The notes: generated by a model from the sequence alone, not told the origin. DNA of 64,000 nt from an uncultured Acetatifactor sp. (GCA_910589035.1 CAJUSI010000085.1:7957-71956), one strand, 5' to 3'; shown: positions 51,981 through 61,778, counted from the first letter of the stretch. Program-made: numbers and translations.

Positions 51981-53240
51981 TCCCTGATCTGCCCGCGACA
52001 GAGTGAGCACCGCCCCATTGTCCTGTGTGACAAAGGCTTCTGTCACTGACTTTACCGTTCCGTCCACAGGAGCGGTAATGACTCCATCCTGTGCGCCGAT
52101 CTGTCTGATCTCCTCTAATGCAGCCTGTTTTTCACGTAGCTCGCTTTCATACTGCAGCCGTTCCGCTTCATTTTGCCTGCGTGTGGCGGCATCTGATTGT
52201 TTCGCTCTTTCCAGCGCTTCTTTTACGGATTCTAATTCTATCGCTGCGGTTTCTATCGCCCTTTGAGCCCTCATGACCTGCTCCTCGCCGGAGAGACTTT
52301 CGTTCTCCCATTCACGCACAGCCGCGTCCAGTCCGCTCCGTGCGGCATCCGCATTGGCCAGCGCAGCCGAAACCAGGGATTCATTGCTGAAATCTGTCTG
52401 ATTCTTTGTGTCGTTCAATTGATTCTCCGCATCCCAGACATCGTCTTGTGCTTCTGAAACCAGCTGATTCTGCTGTGCCTGTATCCGCTCCAGATTCTCA
52501 CGAGTCCATGCAAGCGTGTCTTCTGCGTCCGACAGGCTGCGCGCCGCCTGGTCGGCCTGAACCTGAACTGTCTCCTTCTGAGAGCGTGCCGTATCTGCCC
52601 GCTCCTGGGCTGCGGCGCGTTCTTCCTCAGCAACACCCTCTCCAAGGGATGCAAGAGCCTCTTCTGCCTCCCGAAGGGCCTGCTCCGCCTGGGCATACCG
52701 CAGATTGTTCTCTGCCAGCTGAAGCATTTTCGTGTCTGCACCGGGCATTTCACAGGACAGATTATCGATTTTTAAATTCAGGATATTGATCTCATTTTCA
52801 AGCTGCTCTGTCACTGTCTGAATTGAATCCAAATCCAGCTTTAAGATTTCATCGCCCGCGTCCACGCAATCCCCCTCCTGAACCATCCTGTTGGAAATGC
52901 GTATATTTCCAGGCAGGACAACGTCCAAAGTGTCCCTTGCCTCCAGTGTGCCCGGTATGGAGTAACTCTGAACCAACACGCCCGGTTTTACAGTATCCGT
53001 CCTTACTTTGGCGATGGTCAGGTCAGTGGCTATTCTGGACAGTATGGTAAATATCAGCATCATGGCAAAAAATCCGGACAATAGGCGCACTGCTGTCCTT
53101 TGCTGGGCACTGGAAAAGATTGATTTCGGCTTTTTCCCGGATAAAAGCATTTCTTTTTCCAATGCCAGCCTTTGCGCGGCAGTTACCGCAGCTTTTCTTT
53201 TCACCCCCGTAAGGGCCTCTTTCTTTCTCTTTTTAAACAT
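51977..53240 (-). pseudogene. HlyD-type membrane-fusion (efflux adaptor) protein, 3'-truncated
   Basis: About 421 residues match the family: basic N-terminus, TM at about 52-70, first biotinyl-lipoyl half (SYSIPGTLEARDTLDVVLPG, IRISNRMVQEGDCVDAGDEI), a long Ala/Glu/Gln coiled coil (about 140-375), then the second half (QDGVITAPVDGTVKSVTEAF, then VLTLSRADQG). The beta-barrel domain that normally follows is absent. From about 51977 the frame reads 100 unrelated residues antisense or out of frame to a membrane-protein fragment. The ABC partners such adaptors need are not present. Confidence 0.82.
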
Positions 53241-53280
53241 CAGATTCCATCCCCACTGTTTATCTGTTTATGCATGTGCA

Positions 53281-53487
53281 TTACTCTTTCAAGTACAATT
53301 CTATCTTTTCCATCACGGCGGCAGCTGCCGATTCTGCCGTGAGCGTTCCGTCCAGCAGTCCCTTCATCTGGCTTTGAACCGCCTCCCGAACCACCTGATC
53401 CACAAAGATCGGGGTGTTCAGCTTCCCGCACATCTCACGGAATTTTGTGCTGTTTTCTTTGTTTTCGATAGCATTTTCTATCAGCAT
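53281..53487 (-). pseudogene. C-terminal fragment of a solute-binding protein behind a new start
   Basis: 68 codons from ATG 53487, which has a perfect AAGGAGG eight bases upstream. The last 45 residues (TPIFVDQVVREAVQSQMKG, LLDGTLTAESAAAAVMEKIE, then LYLKE) look like the C-terminal helix pair of extracellular sugar-binding proteins. The first 20 residues do not resemble a signal peptide. Either a deletion fused the start of another gene to this tail, or it is a small cytoplasmic protein of unknown role. Confidence 0.5.
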
Positions 53488-53523
53488 GTATGGAACCTCC
53501 TTAAAAAAATTTGACATCCACAT

Positions 53524-53864
53524 CGTCTGTTAAAACTTTAGCACATGGGGAAAAAGCTGTTTCGAATATCCGATGACTCTTTTCCTGAGAAAAAATGGAG
53601 ACATTGTGTTATTTCTCCAACAAGAAACGGGCTGTCTTGCGCCAGTCCAGATTGTCTGTTAGAATATCTGACAGTACCCCAAAACATTCGTACCAATCGC
53701 AGTAAAATCTCAATATTTTCTTCATAGAAAAGACGGGTTTTAAGACAGGTTTTATGGTAGAATAAGAGAAATATACCCTGCAGACAGGGAAAGTTTGTTC
53801 AGAGACTTATTCTTTCACGCACAAAAGCAGGTACATATTGTAAACAGCAGGAAAGGAGTATTTT
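53524..53864. other. 341-base gap upstream of vanR
   Basis: No supported gene; a 60-codon frame on the plus strand has no ribosome-binding site or family look. Just upstream of vanR there is a TAGAAT at 53757-53762 that could be a -10 element, with no good -35. The vanR ribosome-binding site is GAAAGGAG near 53850. Confidence 0.5.
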
Positions 53865-54563
53865 ATGCAGAAAGATAAATTGCTGGTTGTTGATGACGAG
53901 AAAGAGATCGCAGACCTTATCACTCTTTATCTTAATAATGAAGGCTTTCAGGTGTTTACCTTCTATAATGCAACCGACGCGCTTCAGTGTATCCAGGCAG
54001 AAGACCTGGATCTGGCCATTCTGGATATCATGCTTCCCGACATAAGCGGCTTCACCTTATGCCAGCAGATTCGGGAGAAGCACCGGTATCCGATTATTAT
54101 GCTCACGGCAAAGGGGGAGGGCATGGACAAGATCACCGGTCTCTCCCTGGGCGCGGACGATTACATGACAAAGCCTTTTGAGCCGTTGGAGCTGGTCGCC
54201 AGGGTAAAGGCACAGCTTAGAAGATATAAGCATTATAATGTAGGTACGGAGAAAAAAGAGGACATCATCGCCCTTTCCGGTCTGGTTCTCGATGTAAAGG
54301 CGCATAAATGCACCCTGAACGACCAGCCCCTTTCCCTGACGCCCACAGAATTCTCCATTTTGGAGATTCTGATTCAAAACAGGGGGAATGTGGTCAGCTC
54401 CGAAGATCTGTTCCATCAGATCTGGAAAGATGAATATTATACCAAAAGCAACAATACGATTACCGCACACATCCGGCATCTGCGGGACAAGATGGGGGAT
54501 TCCTATGAAAATCCGAAATATATTAAAACGGTCTGGGGGTACGGCTACAAAATCGAAGACTAA
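53865..54563 (+). CDS. vanR: VanR-type response regulator
   Basis: 232 residues: receiver domain (LLVVDDEKEIADLITLYLNN, LAILDIMLPDISGF, MLTAKGEG, DDYMTKPFEP) and winged-helix output domain ending YIKTVWGYGYKIED. It resembles the VanR group that controls glycopeptide-response genes. It overlaps vanS by 59 bases and precedes vanY, giving a regulator-kinase-carboxypeptidase cluster on the plus strand. Confidence 0.88.
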   Translation: MQKDKLLVVDDEKEIADLITLYLNNEGFQVFTFYNATDALQCIQAEDLDLAILDIMLPDISGFTLCQQIREKHRYPIIMLTAKGEGMDKITGLSLGADDYMTKPFEPLELVARVKAQLRRYKHYNVGTEKKEDIIALSGLVLDVKAHKCTLNDQPLSLTPTEFSILEILIQNRGNVVSSEDLFHQIWKDEYYTKSNNTITAHIRHLRDKMGDSYENPKYIKTVWGYGYKIED

Positions 54564-55707
54564 AGATAAGGATACGGATTACTCTGTTTTCCAGATCCGG
54601 ATCATGCGGCGTTTCTGTGCCAGTGCGTTTGTTTCCACCGCAATCGTCATTATGCTGTACCTGTTTTTGTGGAAACAAAGGATGGGCGAATGGATTGTCC
54701 GCCTGATCGAGTTATGGATGGATATCGGCCACGAAGAAGCCTTTTATGTATATAATGACTATTTTCGCGGAATCAAGGAAGTTTTTTTTGCGGCGGCTAT
54801 GGTTCTGATCTTTTTGCTTCTGCTTGTGTTTCTGTTCCGTTGGCTGACCCGTTATTTTAGAGAAATCAATCAGGGAATTGACTGTCTTCTGTCTGACCGC
54901 GAAGAGCAGATCCGGCTCTCACCGGAGATGCGGCCCTTTGAGGTAAAGCTGAACACTGTTCAGAGTATTCTGATACAGCGGGAGCAGGCGGCAAGAGCTG
55001 CCGAACAGCGGAAGAATGAGCTGGTCATGTATCTGGCCCATGATATCCGCACCCCGCTGACCTCCATCATTGGCTATCTCCGATTGCTGGAGCAGATTCC
55101 GAATCTTCCGGATGAAGAAAAGGGGAAATATGTCCATATCTCTTTGGAGAAGACATACCGCCTTGAAAAGATGATCAACGAATTCTTTGAGATTACCTGT
55201 TATAATACGCAGCAGATCACCATCGCCTCCAAAGCGATCGACCTCTATTATCTTCTGGCACAGGTGATCGATGAACATTTGCCGCTGTTTACAGAACATG
55301 GAAATTATGTCACCTTCCATGCTGCAGAATCGTTGGAAGTATGCGGCGATCCGGAAAGGCTTGCCCGTGTATTTCATAACCTGCTGAAGAACGCGGCGTC
55401 CTACAGCAGCAAGGGAACAGAGATCACGGTGAATGCGGAAGAAACACCGGAGCATATCGTCGTCACGGTCAGCAATCACGGAAAAACCATTCCGGATGAT
55501 AAACTGGAAACCCTGTTCGAGAAATTTTATCGTCTGGATGAATCCCGCACCTCAAATACCGGCGGCACAGGCGTAGGGCTTGCCATCGCAAAAGAGATTG
55601 TCCTCCTGCACGGCGGAACCATCTCGGCTGACAGCAAAAACGGATTGACCACTTTTACCGTTAAGCTGCCCATTTCCCCAAAAACACAGTGCACCGCACA
55701 TCCGTAG
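54505..55707 (+). CDS. vanS: VanS-type sensor histidine kinase
   Basis: About 400 residues: two TM segments (about 38-56 and 92-112) with a short extracellular loop, phospho-acceptor His at about 179 (YLAHDIRTPLTSIIGYLRLL), N box (VFHNLLKNAASYSS) and G2 box (GGTGVGLAIAKEI). The short loop is typical of VanS. The ATG at 54505 lies inside vanR, preceded by GGGGG. Ligand specificity cannot be read from sequence. Confidence 0.88.
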   Translation: MKIRNILKRSGGTATKSKTKDKDTDYSVFQIRIMRRFCASAFVSTAIVIMLYLFLWKQRMGEWIVRLIELWMDIGHEEAFYVYNDYFRGIKEVFFAAAMVLIFLLLLVFLFRWLTRYFREINQGIDCLLSDREEQIRLSPEMRPFEVKLNTVQSILIQREQAARAAEQRKNELVMYLAHDIRTPLTSIIGYLRLLEQIPNLPDEEKGKYVHISLEKTYRLEKMINEFFEITCYNTQQITIASKAIDLYYLLAQVIDEHLPLFTEHGNYVTFHAAESLEVCGDPERLARVFHNLLKNAASYSSKGTEITVNAEETPEHIVVTVSNHGKTIPDDKLETLFEKFYRLDESRTSNTGGTGVGLAIAKEIVLLHGGTISADSKNGLTTFTVKLPISPKTQCTAHP

Positions 55708-55773
55708 CTCAATAAGCATAATGTCTTCATTTTTTCTTAGGAAAATAACGCTATAAAATTCAAAATCAGAAGG

Positions 55774-55812
55774 CCCTTGTCCGGTAAAATAATTACCATA
55801 CAAGGGTTTTTT
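55774..55812 (+). terminator. Terminator between vanS and vanY
   Basis: CCCTTGT pairs with ACAAGGG, inner GGTAA/TTACC, followed by six T. It would separate vanRS transcription from vanY unless read through. Confidence 0.85.
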
Positions 55813-55853
55813 GACGCATTCGATTATGTTTGATGAAAGGAGTTATGATTTCT

Positions 55854-56807
55854 ATGAAAGATCAAAAGAAAGAACAAAAAAATCTTCCCGTCCGCAGGAA
55901 CAGAAAACACACAAAGCAGCAGATATGGCTTCATGTCCTTCCGCACGTTATCCTTATCGCCGGCTGCTTTGCAGTCATGCTTTCCATTACCGACAACGTG
56001 TTCGGTAAGGAAAGCAACCCCGATAAAATCATTTCCTATGAGATGATTTCCGGTGAAGCAATACCGGAAAGTCCTGTGGCTGATACAGATGATCTCCGGG
56101 TTGATGCAGAACAGGCAGATATACAGACCATGGATCCGGAGTGGTATCTCACACTGGTAAATCGTGAGCATCCCCTTCCGGAAAATTACATGGATGATCC
56201 GATCTCCCTGGTGGATGTACCTGGAGGTGAGAAGGTAGATGAACGAATCTATGATCCGCTCATGGAAATGCTGAATGATGCGGAAGATTTAGGGCCTATC
56301 GTTGTTTCCGGCTATCGAACTCCGGAAATACAGCAGAGCTTGTATGATGATAAAATCAAAAAGTATAAGAAGCAGGGTTATTCGGAAAGCGAAGCCGTAA
56401 ATCTGGCGCAGCAGTGGGTTGCCGAACCCGGCACCAGCGAACATCAGTTAGGGCTTGCCGTGGATATCAATGGAGCCACTTACGACATCTACCTCTGGCT
56501 CCAGGAAAACAGCTACAAATACGGTTTTATCTTCCGCTACCCCGGGAATAAAACGCATATTACCAATGTGGCCGAAGAGGTATGGCATTATCGCTATGTG
56601 GGAAAAGAAGCTGCGGCAGAGATTCATGAGCGCGGAATCTGTCTGGAGGAATACCTGGAAGGCCTTCAAAGCCCGACTGCAAATGGCCAGGGCTCACAGG
56701 GACAGGATTCCCAGGGTACCGATTCCCAGGAGCTGCCCGTGCAGGATGAAGCATCCTATGAACTGCAGAATGGGGAATGGGTTGTTATTGATGCATCGTC
56801 TCCATAA
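55854..56807 (+). CDS. vanY: VanY-type D-Ala-D-Ala carboxypeptidase (M15)
   Basis: About 318 residues: a membrane anchor at about 27-47, then the M15B metallopeptidase domain with VVSGYRTPEIQQSLYD, the zinc ligands His and Asp in SEHQLGLAVDI and the catalytic Glu and His in AEEVWHYRYVG, then a Gln/Ser/Asp-rich tail with three short GQ/SQ repeats. It removes terminal D-Ala from pentapeptide precursors, which lowers vancomycin targets when a D-Lac ligase is also present. No vanH, ligase or vanX is in the window. The ATG at 55854 follows AAAGGAG by 11 bases. Confidence 0.9.
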   Translation: MKDQKKEQKNLPVRRNRKHTKQQIWLHVLPHVILIAGCFAVMLSITDNVFGKESNPDKIISYEMISGEAIPESPVADTDDLRVDAEQADIQTMDPEWYLTLVNREHPLPENYMDDPISLVDVPGGEKVDERIYDPLMEMLNDAEDLGPIVVSGYRTPEIQQSLYDDKIKKYKKQGYSESEAVNLAQQWVAEPGTSEHQLGLAVDINGATYDIYLWLQENSYKYGFIFRYPGNKTHITNVAEEVWHYRYVGKEAAAEIHERGICLEEYLEGLQSPTANGQGSQGQDSQGTDSQELPVQDEASYELQNGEWVVIDASSP

Positions 56808-56869
56808 AATAGTAAAAAATGAAATACATTCTTTCATTTCCATTCAATTTTATTAAGTATCATTGCCTT

Positions 56870-56913
56870 AAGAGCAAACAGTGTTGTACGCACCACCATC
56901 TCTGTTTGCTCTT
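56870..56913 (+). terminator. Terminator of vanY
   Basis: AAGAGCAAACAG and its exact complement CTGTTTGCTCTT with a 20-base loop, followed by a T-rich stretch. Confidence 0.75.
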
Positions 56914-57289
56914 ATATTGTTTCTCGTTCTGCTATAAGATATTTTTATTCATGCTTAAACCGAAATATTAGTTCATTCCATTTTTCATCTTCGTTAATTT
57001 TATTGAGAGGTTAACATATTGTGAAGCACAAGCATAAACCTTTAGGATCAGCAATTAAGCGAGCTCAACCTGCTATAACCTCCATATACACTATCACATG
57101 AAATAGCCCGCAAGCTTTGGACAGCCAAATGAAATGGACGAATACGAAAGCTAAAAATCCTTTCCTGCTTGTAATAATACTTCCCGCTCCCTGCGAAACC
57201 GCACAAGTCCCGTCTTATTCAAAGCCAGCATAAGCGCCGGGATAAACACAAGCTGGAGAGGTGGCTGCTGTTTTCTATTGAACAGCTCC
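56914..57289. other. Gene-free stretch with a small coding remnant
   Basis: No intact gene. On the minus strand 57151-57255 holds a short frame (LQLVFIPALMLALNKTGLV then RFRREREVLLQ) ending in TAG, with normal codon use and one hydrophobic helix. This looks like the C-terminal end of a lost membrane protein, which I cannot identify. The remainder is AT-rich and featureless. Confidence 0.45.
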
Positions 57290-57559
57290 TCAGATAGTTT
57301 TGATGATTTTTGTCGGCACGCCGGGAAGGATGGTCATATTTCTGCCGATCCATACGTCATCCCCTATCACCACAGGCTTCGCAATGCCAGTGTGCGTCCT
57401 GCGTTTTTCCGGGGAAAGAGGATGCCCCACGGTGGTAATCAGTGTGTTCGGCCCGATCATGCAGTGGTCGCCGATGCGAACCTCCCGGATATCCAGTATG
57501 GTCACATTAAAGTTGGCGATAAAATGCTTTCCCACATGGATATTACTTGCATTGCTCAT
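57290..57559 (-). pseudogene. Maltose/galactoside O-acetyltransferase remnant
   Basis: 89 codons of the left-handed beta-helix fold: NIHVGKHFIANFNVTILDI, VRIGDHCMIGPNTLITTVGH and KPVVIGDDVWIGRNMTILPG. The N-terminal substrate-binding helices (about 60 residues) are missing. The C-terminus jumps from LPGV directly to the family's final segment P-T-K-I-I-K-T-I, skipping about 25 residues that include the last hexapeptide turns. The deletion probably occurred between two Gly-Val-type repeats. Confidence 0.82.
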
Positions 57560-57674
57560 GCTCCTTGTCTTAATATAGTCATGAGCAATTTTAAATCATC
57601 ACCTTCTTTCAGAAAATTACTTTCAGTTCGGGTACTTCAAGTACTATATTTTTGCATTGCTGCCCATGACAAAA

Positions 57675-60188
57675 TCATCTTCTGCCGGATACAGCTTCCA
57701 GACATAAACGTTCTCCGTTCACTCTCACCGTCCAGCCGGTAAGTTCAAAGGGCATCTCATATTGCGCGGTCCACCCCTTTGGCAGTATAAGCATCATGTC
57801 AAGGACATGTTCTGTCTCATCCGCACTCCAGCGCAGGAAGATGGTTCCCTCCTGACAGCGCGCGCTTCCGCTGGCCCATTTCAGCCTTCCCGGATGCGGC
57901 GATATGCGCACCGTTCTGGTCAGCTGCAGGGGCTCTCCCAGACCCAGGATCAGATTGGTCAGCATGGCTCCCACACAGCCATTAAAGCCATGGCAGCCGG
58001 AGAAAGAGGCGATGTTTTCAAAGAATGTACCGGAACCGACCTTAAGCTGCTCCAGGTAAAGATCTTTCCATTCCCTGATCAGGAGATCTGTCCTTCCCAG
58101 CCTGGCCAGCACATCAAAGCGTATCATCAGCCCGATGAACAGATTTGCCTTTCCTATATTCGGATCCGGCCGAAACGTGGGGCAGCTCCCCATATTCTCT
58201 GCAAACTGCCGGATATACTTCCTGTCTTTTAAGTGGAAACCGCTCCAGAGCTCCAGTGCGATGCCGCTCTCCGTCTGACATTCCCCCCGCCTCAGGATAA
58301 AGTCCGGCTCTTTCGTCCGCCCCGAAGCGTCTCCTCCGCCCGCTTTCTGCTCATGGACGGCATCCGGCTGCGGAATCAGGCTTGCGGCATCTCCCCTGCC
58401 TCCCAGCAAGCCGCCGTCATCAAGAGATTTTATGACGGCGCGCATTTCATCCGCCGCCTGCTTCCACTGCAGCTGTCCGTACAACTCCGCCGTCCTTTCC
58501 AGCATACAGACAGCGAGACAGTTGACAGGGATAGAAATCGGCTCCAGCGCAAAGCTTTTGTTGGACAGGGACCAGTCTACAAACTGCGTCCCCACCTGCT
58601 CCAAAAGTCCGCTCTCTCCCCGCAGGGACAGCACACCCTCGATAAAATCCGCCACGCGCCCCTTCCACCTCTCCACGAACTCCCTGTCGCCGGAGCGCAG
58701 ATAGTACTCGTATAATTCCAGCGGCAGCCAGAATGACCAGTTCCGGATGCCCACCTCCCCCCTGGTGGGATGTACCCCCGGATATACCTCCGGGAAAAAT
58801 CCTTTCCATGTTTCCTCCGAATCCGTGAGCATGAAGTTCTCCAGAAAATCTTTTTCCACAGACAGATCTCCCAGCATCTGCCATGCGCCCCTGGACGTAA
58901 AATAGGAATCACAGAGCCATCCGCCTCTCTCCCGCTCCGGACAGTCCATGAAAATGTCCAGGGTGTTCAGCCGCAGCGTCCGTTCCGCCGCCTCATAGAT
59001 TCTGTTCAGATCTCCGTCATTGCACTGGAAATGGGCCGCCCTGCATTCCGGATAAGTGTACTCCATCAAAGCGGGCGCAGAAAGCTCCGCCTCTCCTTCC
59101 GTCCGCAGGATTACTTTCACATATTTCGCCAGCTTGGGTTCAAAAGTGATCAGTTCATAATGTCCCGGCTGAAGACAATACCTGGCGGCATAGGAATTGC
59201 CGCGAAGCTTTCCGGAGACATGGAGATGATCCGAGTGAACCAGATCCAGAATGCAGGGACTGCCCACAGTCACCTCAAGGCACAGGAATCCCACCTCCGA
59301 TTCCGGCATCTCCCATACCAGAGCCGCCGGATCCTGCCCCGGACAAATCCGAACGCTTTGATGTCCGGCAGCGGAAGCACCTTGGGGCTCGTCTCCAAAG
59401 GTGCTTTGATTTTCGGCTGTACCAATCCTTTCTATAGAAAGATTGCCCGTAAACGAGAGTTCCTTCTCTCTGCGCAGATTATTCAGGAACAGATTCTCTT
59501 CCGGCACCATTTCATACCATTTCCGATTTACAAGCCTGGCCAAAAGCGTCAGGTCCTCTCCTGTCTCCTCTCCCTGTCCTATGTCGCAGACCGCCTGCAG
59601 GGTTCCAAAAGGAATCCGGCGGTATGTGGGATAAGGCGCACGCCGTTCCAGATAAACCGGTTCCTGCGCAAGCACAATCGGCTCCTCCTCAAGCTCCATC
59701 CCGCGCCATGCAAAGCTCTCCGAATCCAGGTCATAATATTCCACAATGCCCCGGCAATGGCTCATGGTCTCCACCAGGGTCCGGCGGTATCCCAGTTCCC
59801 GGCAGGTCCATCCGCCCTTTCCCGTGGCGGACAGCACCCTGCCGGTCCCATCCTGTATCTCCGCAGCGAGCATGCCAGGCTCCATAGTACAATCATTACA
59901 ATACTTCTCCGGTTTGTCATAAGCGGCCACTTCAATAGCAATGTGTGTTTTCCCGTTAAGAACCCCTTTGACTCTGTCTACCCGGCAGTAATTTTTTGCA
60001 GTCCTGGCAGGCCCGTGCGCCGCCATTCTGCCGTTTATATACAGCCTGTAATAAGAACGCGCCGCAATGGCAATCGTCACTTCCGTCCCTGCACCCGCAG
60101 ACACGCAGGTATGAAACCCTACAAACTGGTTATACGCCTCCGCCTTACGGGAAGTCCATACGGCTTTCGCCTCCTGAAATAGATTCAT
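57675..60188 (-). CDS. GH78-like alpha-L-rhamnosidase
   Basis: 837 residues, no signal peptide, so cytoplasmic. The N-terminal region (YYRLYINGRMAAHGPARTAK) is the jelly-roll domain common to GH78. The (alpha/alpha)6 barrel contains TLDIFMDCPERERGGWLCDS, the acidic catalytic region of the family, followed by FWLPLELYEYYLRSG and GCHGFNGCVGAMLTNLILGL. It would release terminal L-rhamnose from oligosaccharides. Start ATG 60188 follows AGGAGGAG. Neighbours are remnants of sugar isomerase, acetyltransferase and epimerase genes, consistent with a once larger sugar-use locus. Confidence 0.75.
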   Translation of the reverse strand: MNLFQEAKAVWTSRKAEAYNQFVGFHTCVSAGAGTEVTIAIAARSYYRLYINGRMAAHGPARTAKNYCRVDRVKGVLNGKTHIAIEVAAYDKPEKYCNDCTMEPGMLAAEIQDGTGRVLSATGKGGWTCRELGYRRTLVETMSHCRGIVEYYDLDSESFAWRGMELEEEPIVLAQEPVYLERRAPYPTYRRIPFGTLQAVCDIGQGEETGEDLTLLARLVNRKWYEMVPEENLFLNNLRREKELSFTGNLSIERIGTAENQSTFGDEPQGASAAGHQSVRICPGQDPAALVWEMPESEVGFLCLEVTVGSPCILDLVHSDHLHVSGKLRGNSYAARYCLQPGHYELITFEPKLAKYVKVILRTEGEAELSAPALMEYTYPECRAAHFQCNDGDLNRIYEAAERTLRLNTLDIFMDCPERERGGWLCDSYFTSRGAWQMLGDLSVEKDFLENFMLTDSEETWKGFFPEVYPGVHPTRGEVGIRNWSFWLPLELYEYYLRSGDREFVERWKGRVADFIEGVLSLRGESGLLEQVGTQFVDWSLSNKSFALEPISIPVNCLAVCMLERTAELYGQLQWKQAADEMRAVIKSLDDGGLLGGRGDAASLIPQPDAVHEQKAGGGDASGRTKEPDFILRRGECQTESGIALELWSGFHLKDRKYIRQFAENMGSCPTFRPDPNIGKANLFIGLMIRFDVLARLGRTDLLIREWKDLYLEQLKVGSGTFFENIASFSGCHGFNGCVGAMLTNLILGLGEPLQLTRTVRISPHPGRLKWASGSARCQEGTIFLRWSADETEHVLDMMLILPKGWTAQYEMPFELTGWTVRVNGERLCLEAVSGRR

Positions 60189-60580
60189 CTGTCTCCTCCT
60201 GCTCCAAATTTTCTGGATGTCAATTAACTAAAGTCCCCTCGCTACGCACGCCTTTCCAAATCAGGACAGCATAACCTTCGATTTCTATTGTCATTTTACC
60301 ATGTGCACAGCACCGCACATGGCTTTTATGCCATTCGGCATTTCCTGCCGAAACTATGGACACATTGTACCATGGAAAAAAAGATCCTGCCGTTCTATAA
60401 TCACCTTTTATGTCCTGTTTCTTCTCATCTGGTTTTCAATAATTCTCTGTACTGGCCGTTGATTGGGCGACACCAAAGCCTTTGCCTGGGCATCCCCCAG
60501 CGGCAGATACATATCATGGCAAGGCAGGCTCCACCCCTTCCTATCTCCAGAGACATGGAATAGACATTTGCCTCCGGATG
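60189..60580. other. 392-base stretch between the xylose isomerase remnant and the rhamnosidase
   Basis: No intact gene. On the minus strand a 40-codon frame ending at a TAA (60410-60408) reads MYLPLGDAQAKALVSPNQRP then VQRIIENQMRRNRT, with protein-like composition. It is likely the tail of a deleted gene that I cannot identify. Nothing else is seen. Confidence 0.45.
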
Positions 60581-60757
60581 CTAATCATTGATGTCAGGCA
60601 CCGCATCGTCGTCATGGAACCGGATGGCAGAGAATCCCATCTCGGCAAGCTTTGCCGGCTTCGTATCAAAATCGATCTCTTTCCTGGTGGCCGGTCCATA
60701 AGAATCCGCCCCCGCATGCACGCTCCAAGGTCCTACAGAAAACTTAAATTTGCTCAT
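60581..60757 (-). pseudogene. Xylose isomerase, first 58 residues only
   Basis: From ATG 60757 (AAAGGTG upstream) the frame reads MSKFKFSVGPWSVHAGADSY, then continues to KLAEMGFSAIRFHDDDAVPD-type sequence matching the N-terminus of xylose isomerase, and stops at TAG after residue 58 (Ile-Asn-Asp). No further isomerase sequence follows in any frame, so about 85 percent of the gene has been deleted. Confidence 0.75.
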
Positions 60758-60911
60758 CTCTTTTTCACCTTTTCTTAATTCGTGTTGCGTCCGCCCACCG
60801 TCTGCTCTGTATCCCGGGCATTCATAACTGTAAAAATCATAGCATATGCCGGCAAAAACCACTCTGTCAAATTTGTTAAAAACACAGGACAAATTTACTG
60901 TTATATTTTTA

Positions 60912-61778
60912 TCAATCCATCAACGCAAAAGTCTTCATGGCTTCTTTGATATTTTCTCTCATAGCCTTTTCTGCAGCCCGGATGACAGAAGAGAAAAATA
61001 CCGGCTCCCCTTCCTTCAGTTTCCTTATATACTCCGCAGACGCACTGCCGCCGCTCTTGTCCATGTAGGTAAAATAATTCACTTTCCGCACGCCTGCCCG
61101 GATGGCTTCATGGAAATCCTCTTTGCTCACCCCGGAGCCGCCATGCATCACTACGGGTATGTCATTTATCTGTTTCCGCACATTCCGAACCACATCGAAG
61201 TCCAGCTTCGGTTTCTTCAGGTAGATGCCGTGGGTGGTGCCGAAAGAGCAGGCCAGGGCATCGATTCCCGTCTCGGCCACAAATTTTGCCGCCAGTTCCG
61301 GATCCGTGTAAATCTTGGTGTCATCCTCTTCGCCGGTTCCGTCTCCCGCGCCGGATTCCCGCTTTCCCATGGAGCCCAGCTCCGCTTCCACGCTTGCCCC
61401 GTATTTTGCGGCCATGGCCACCGCCAGCTTCGTATTTTTCAGATTCTCCTCATAGGGCAATACGGAGCCGTCGTACATGATGCCCGTGAAGCCCAGGTCA
61501 AGGGCCTGCTGCAGGTATTCCAATGTCTCGCCATGATCCAGGTGGACGCACACGGGAACCTTTGCCGCTTTCGCATGCTCTACGATGATGGGTCCAATCA
61601 CCGAAAGGGGAATCCAGGGCTCGTGGCACTGGGCAAACTGGATGATGACCGGCACGTCCAGCTCCTCCGAAGCGCTTACGATCGCCGTCAGGCTCTCCAG
61701 ATTGGGGGCGTTAAAGGAACCCACCGCCATCTTCCGCTCCTCCGCAATTTTCAGAATTTCTTTTAACGTGACTAACAT
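60912..61778 (-). CDS. Class II fructose/tagatose-bisphosphate aldolase family protein
   Basis: 288 residues. Zinc-binding HLDHGE near residue 80, GFTGIMYDGSVLPYEENL, the second zinc region SFGTTHGIYLKKPKLDF and VVMHGGSGV, then VRKVNYFTYMD. Class II aldolases cleave ketose-1,6-bisphosphates or 1-phosphates. The exact sugar is uncertain; GatY/KbaY or FbaA-like paralogue are both possible. The sugar-locus context favours a catabolic paralogue. ATG 61778 has GGGAGGAAAG upstream. Confidence 0.88.
   Translation of the reverse strand: MLVTLKEILKIAEERKMAVGSFNAPNLESLTAIVSASEELDVPVIIQFAQCHEPWIPLSVIGPIIVEHAKAAKVPVCVHLDHGETLEYLQQALDLGFTGIMYDGSVLPYEENLKNTKLAVAMAAKYGASVEAELGSMGKRESGAGDGTGEEDDTKIYTDPELAAKFVAETGIDALACSFGTTHGIYLKKPKLDFDVVRNVRKQINDIPVVMHGGSGVSKEDFHEAIRAGVRKVNYFTYMDKSGGSASAEYIRKLKEGEPVFFSSVIRAAEKAMRENIKEAMKTFALMD

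Noticed and set aside
53545..53727. 60-codon plus-strand gene upstream of vanR
   Set aside because: No ribosome-binding site, no recognisable features and atypical composition; treated as non-coding.
53865..56807. Functional vancomycin resistance operon
   Set aside because: No ligase, dehydrogenase or D,D-dipeptidase gene is present next to vanRSY.
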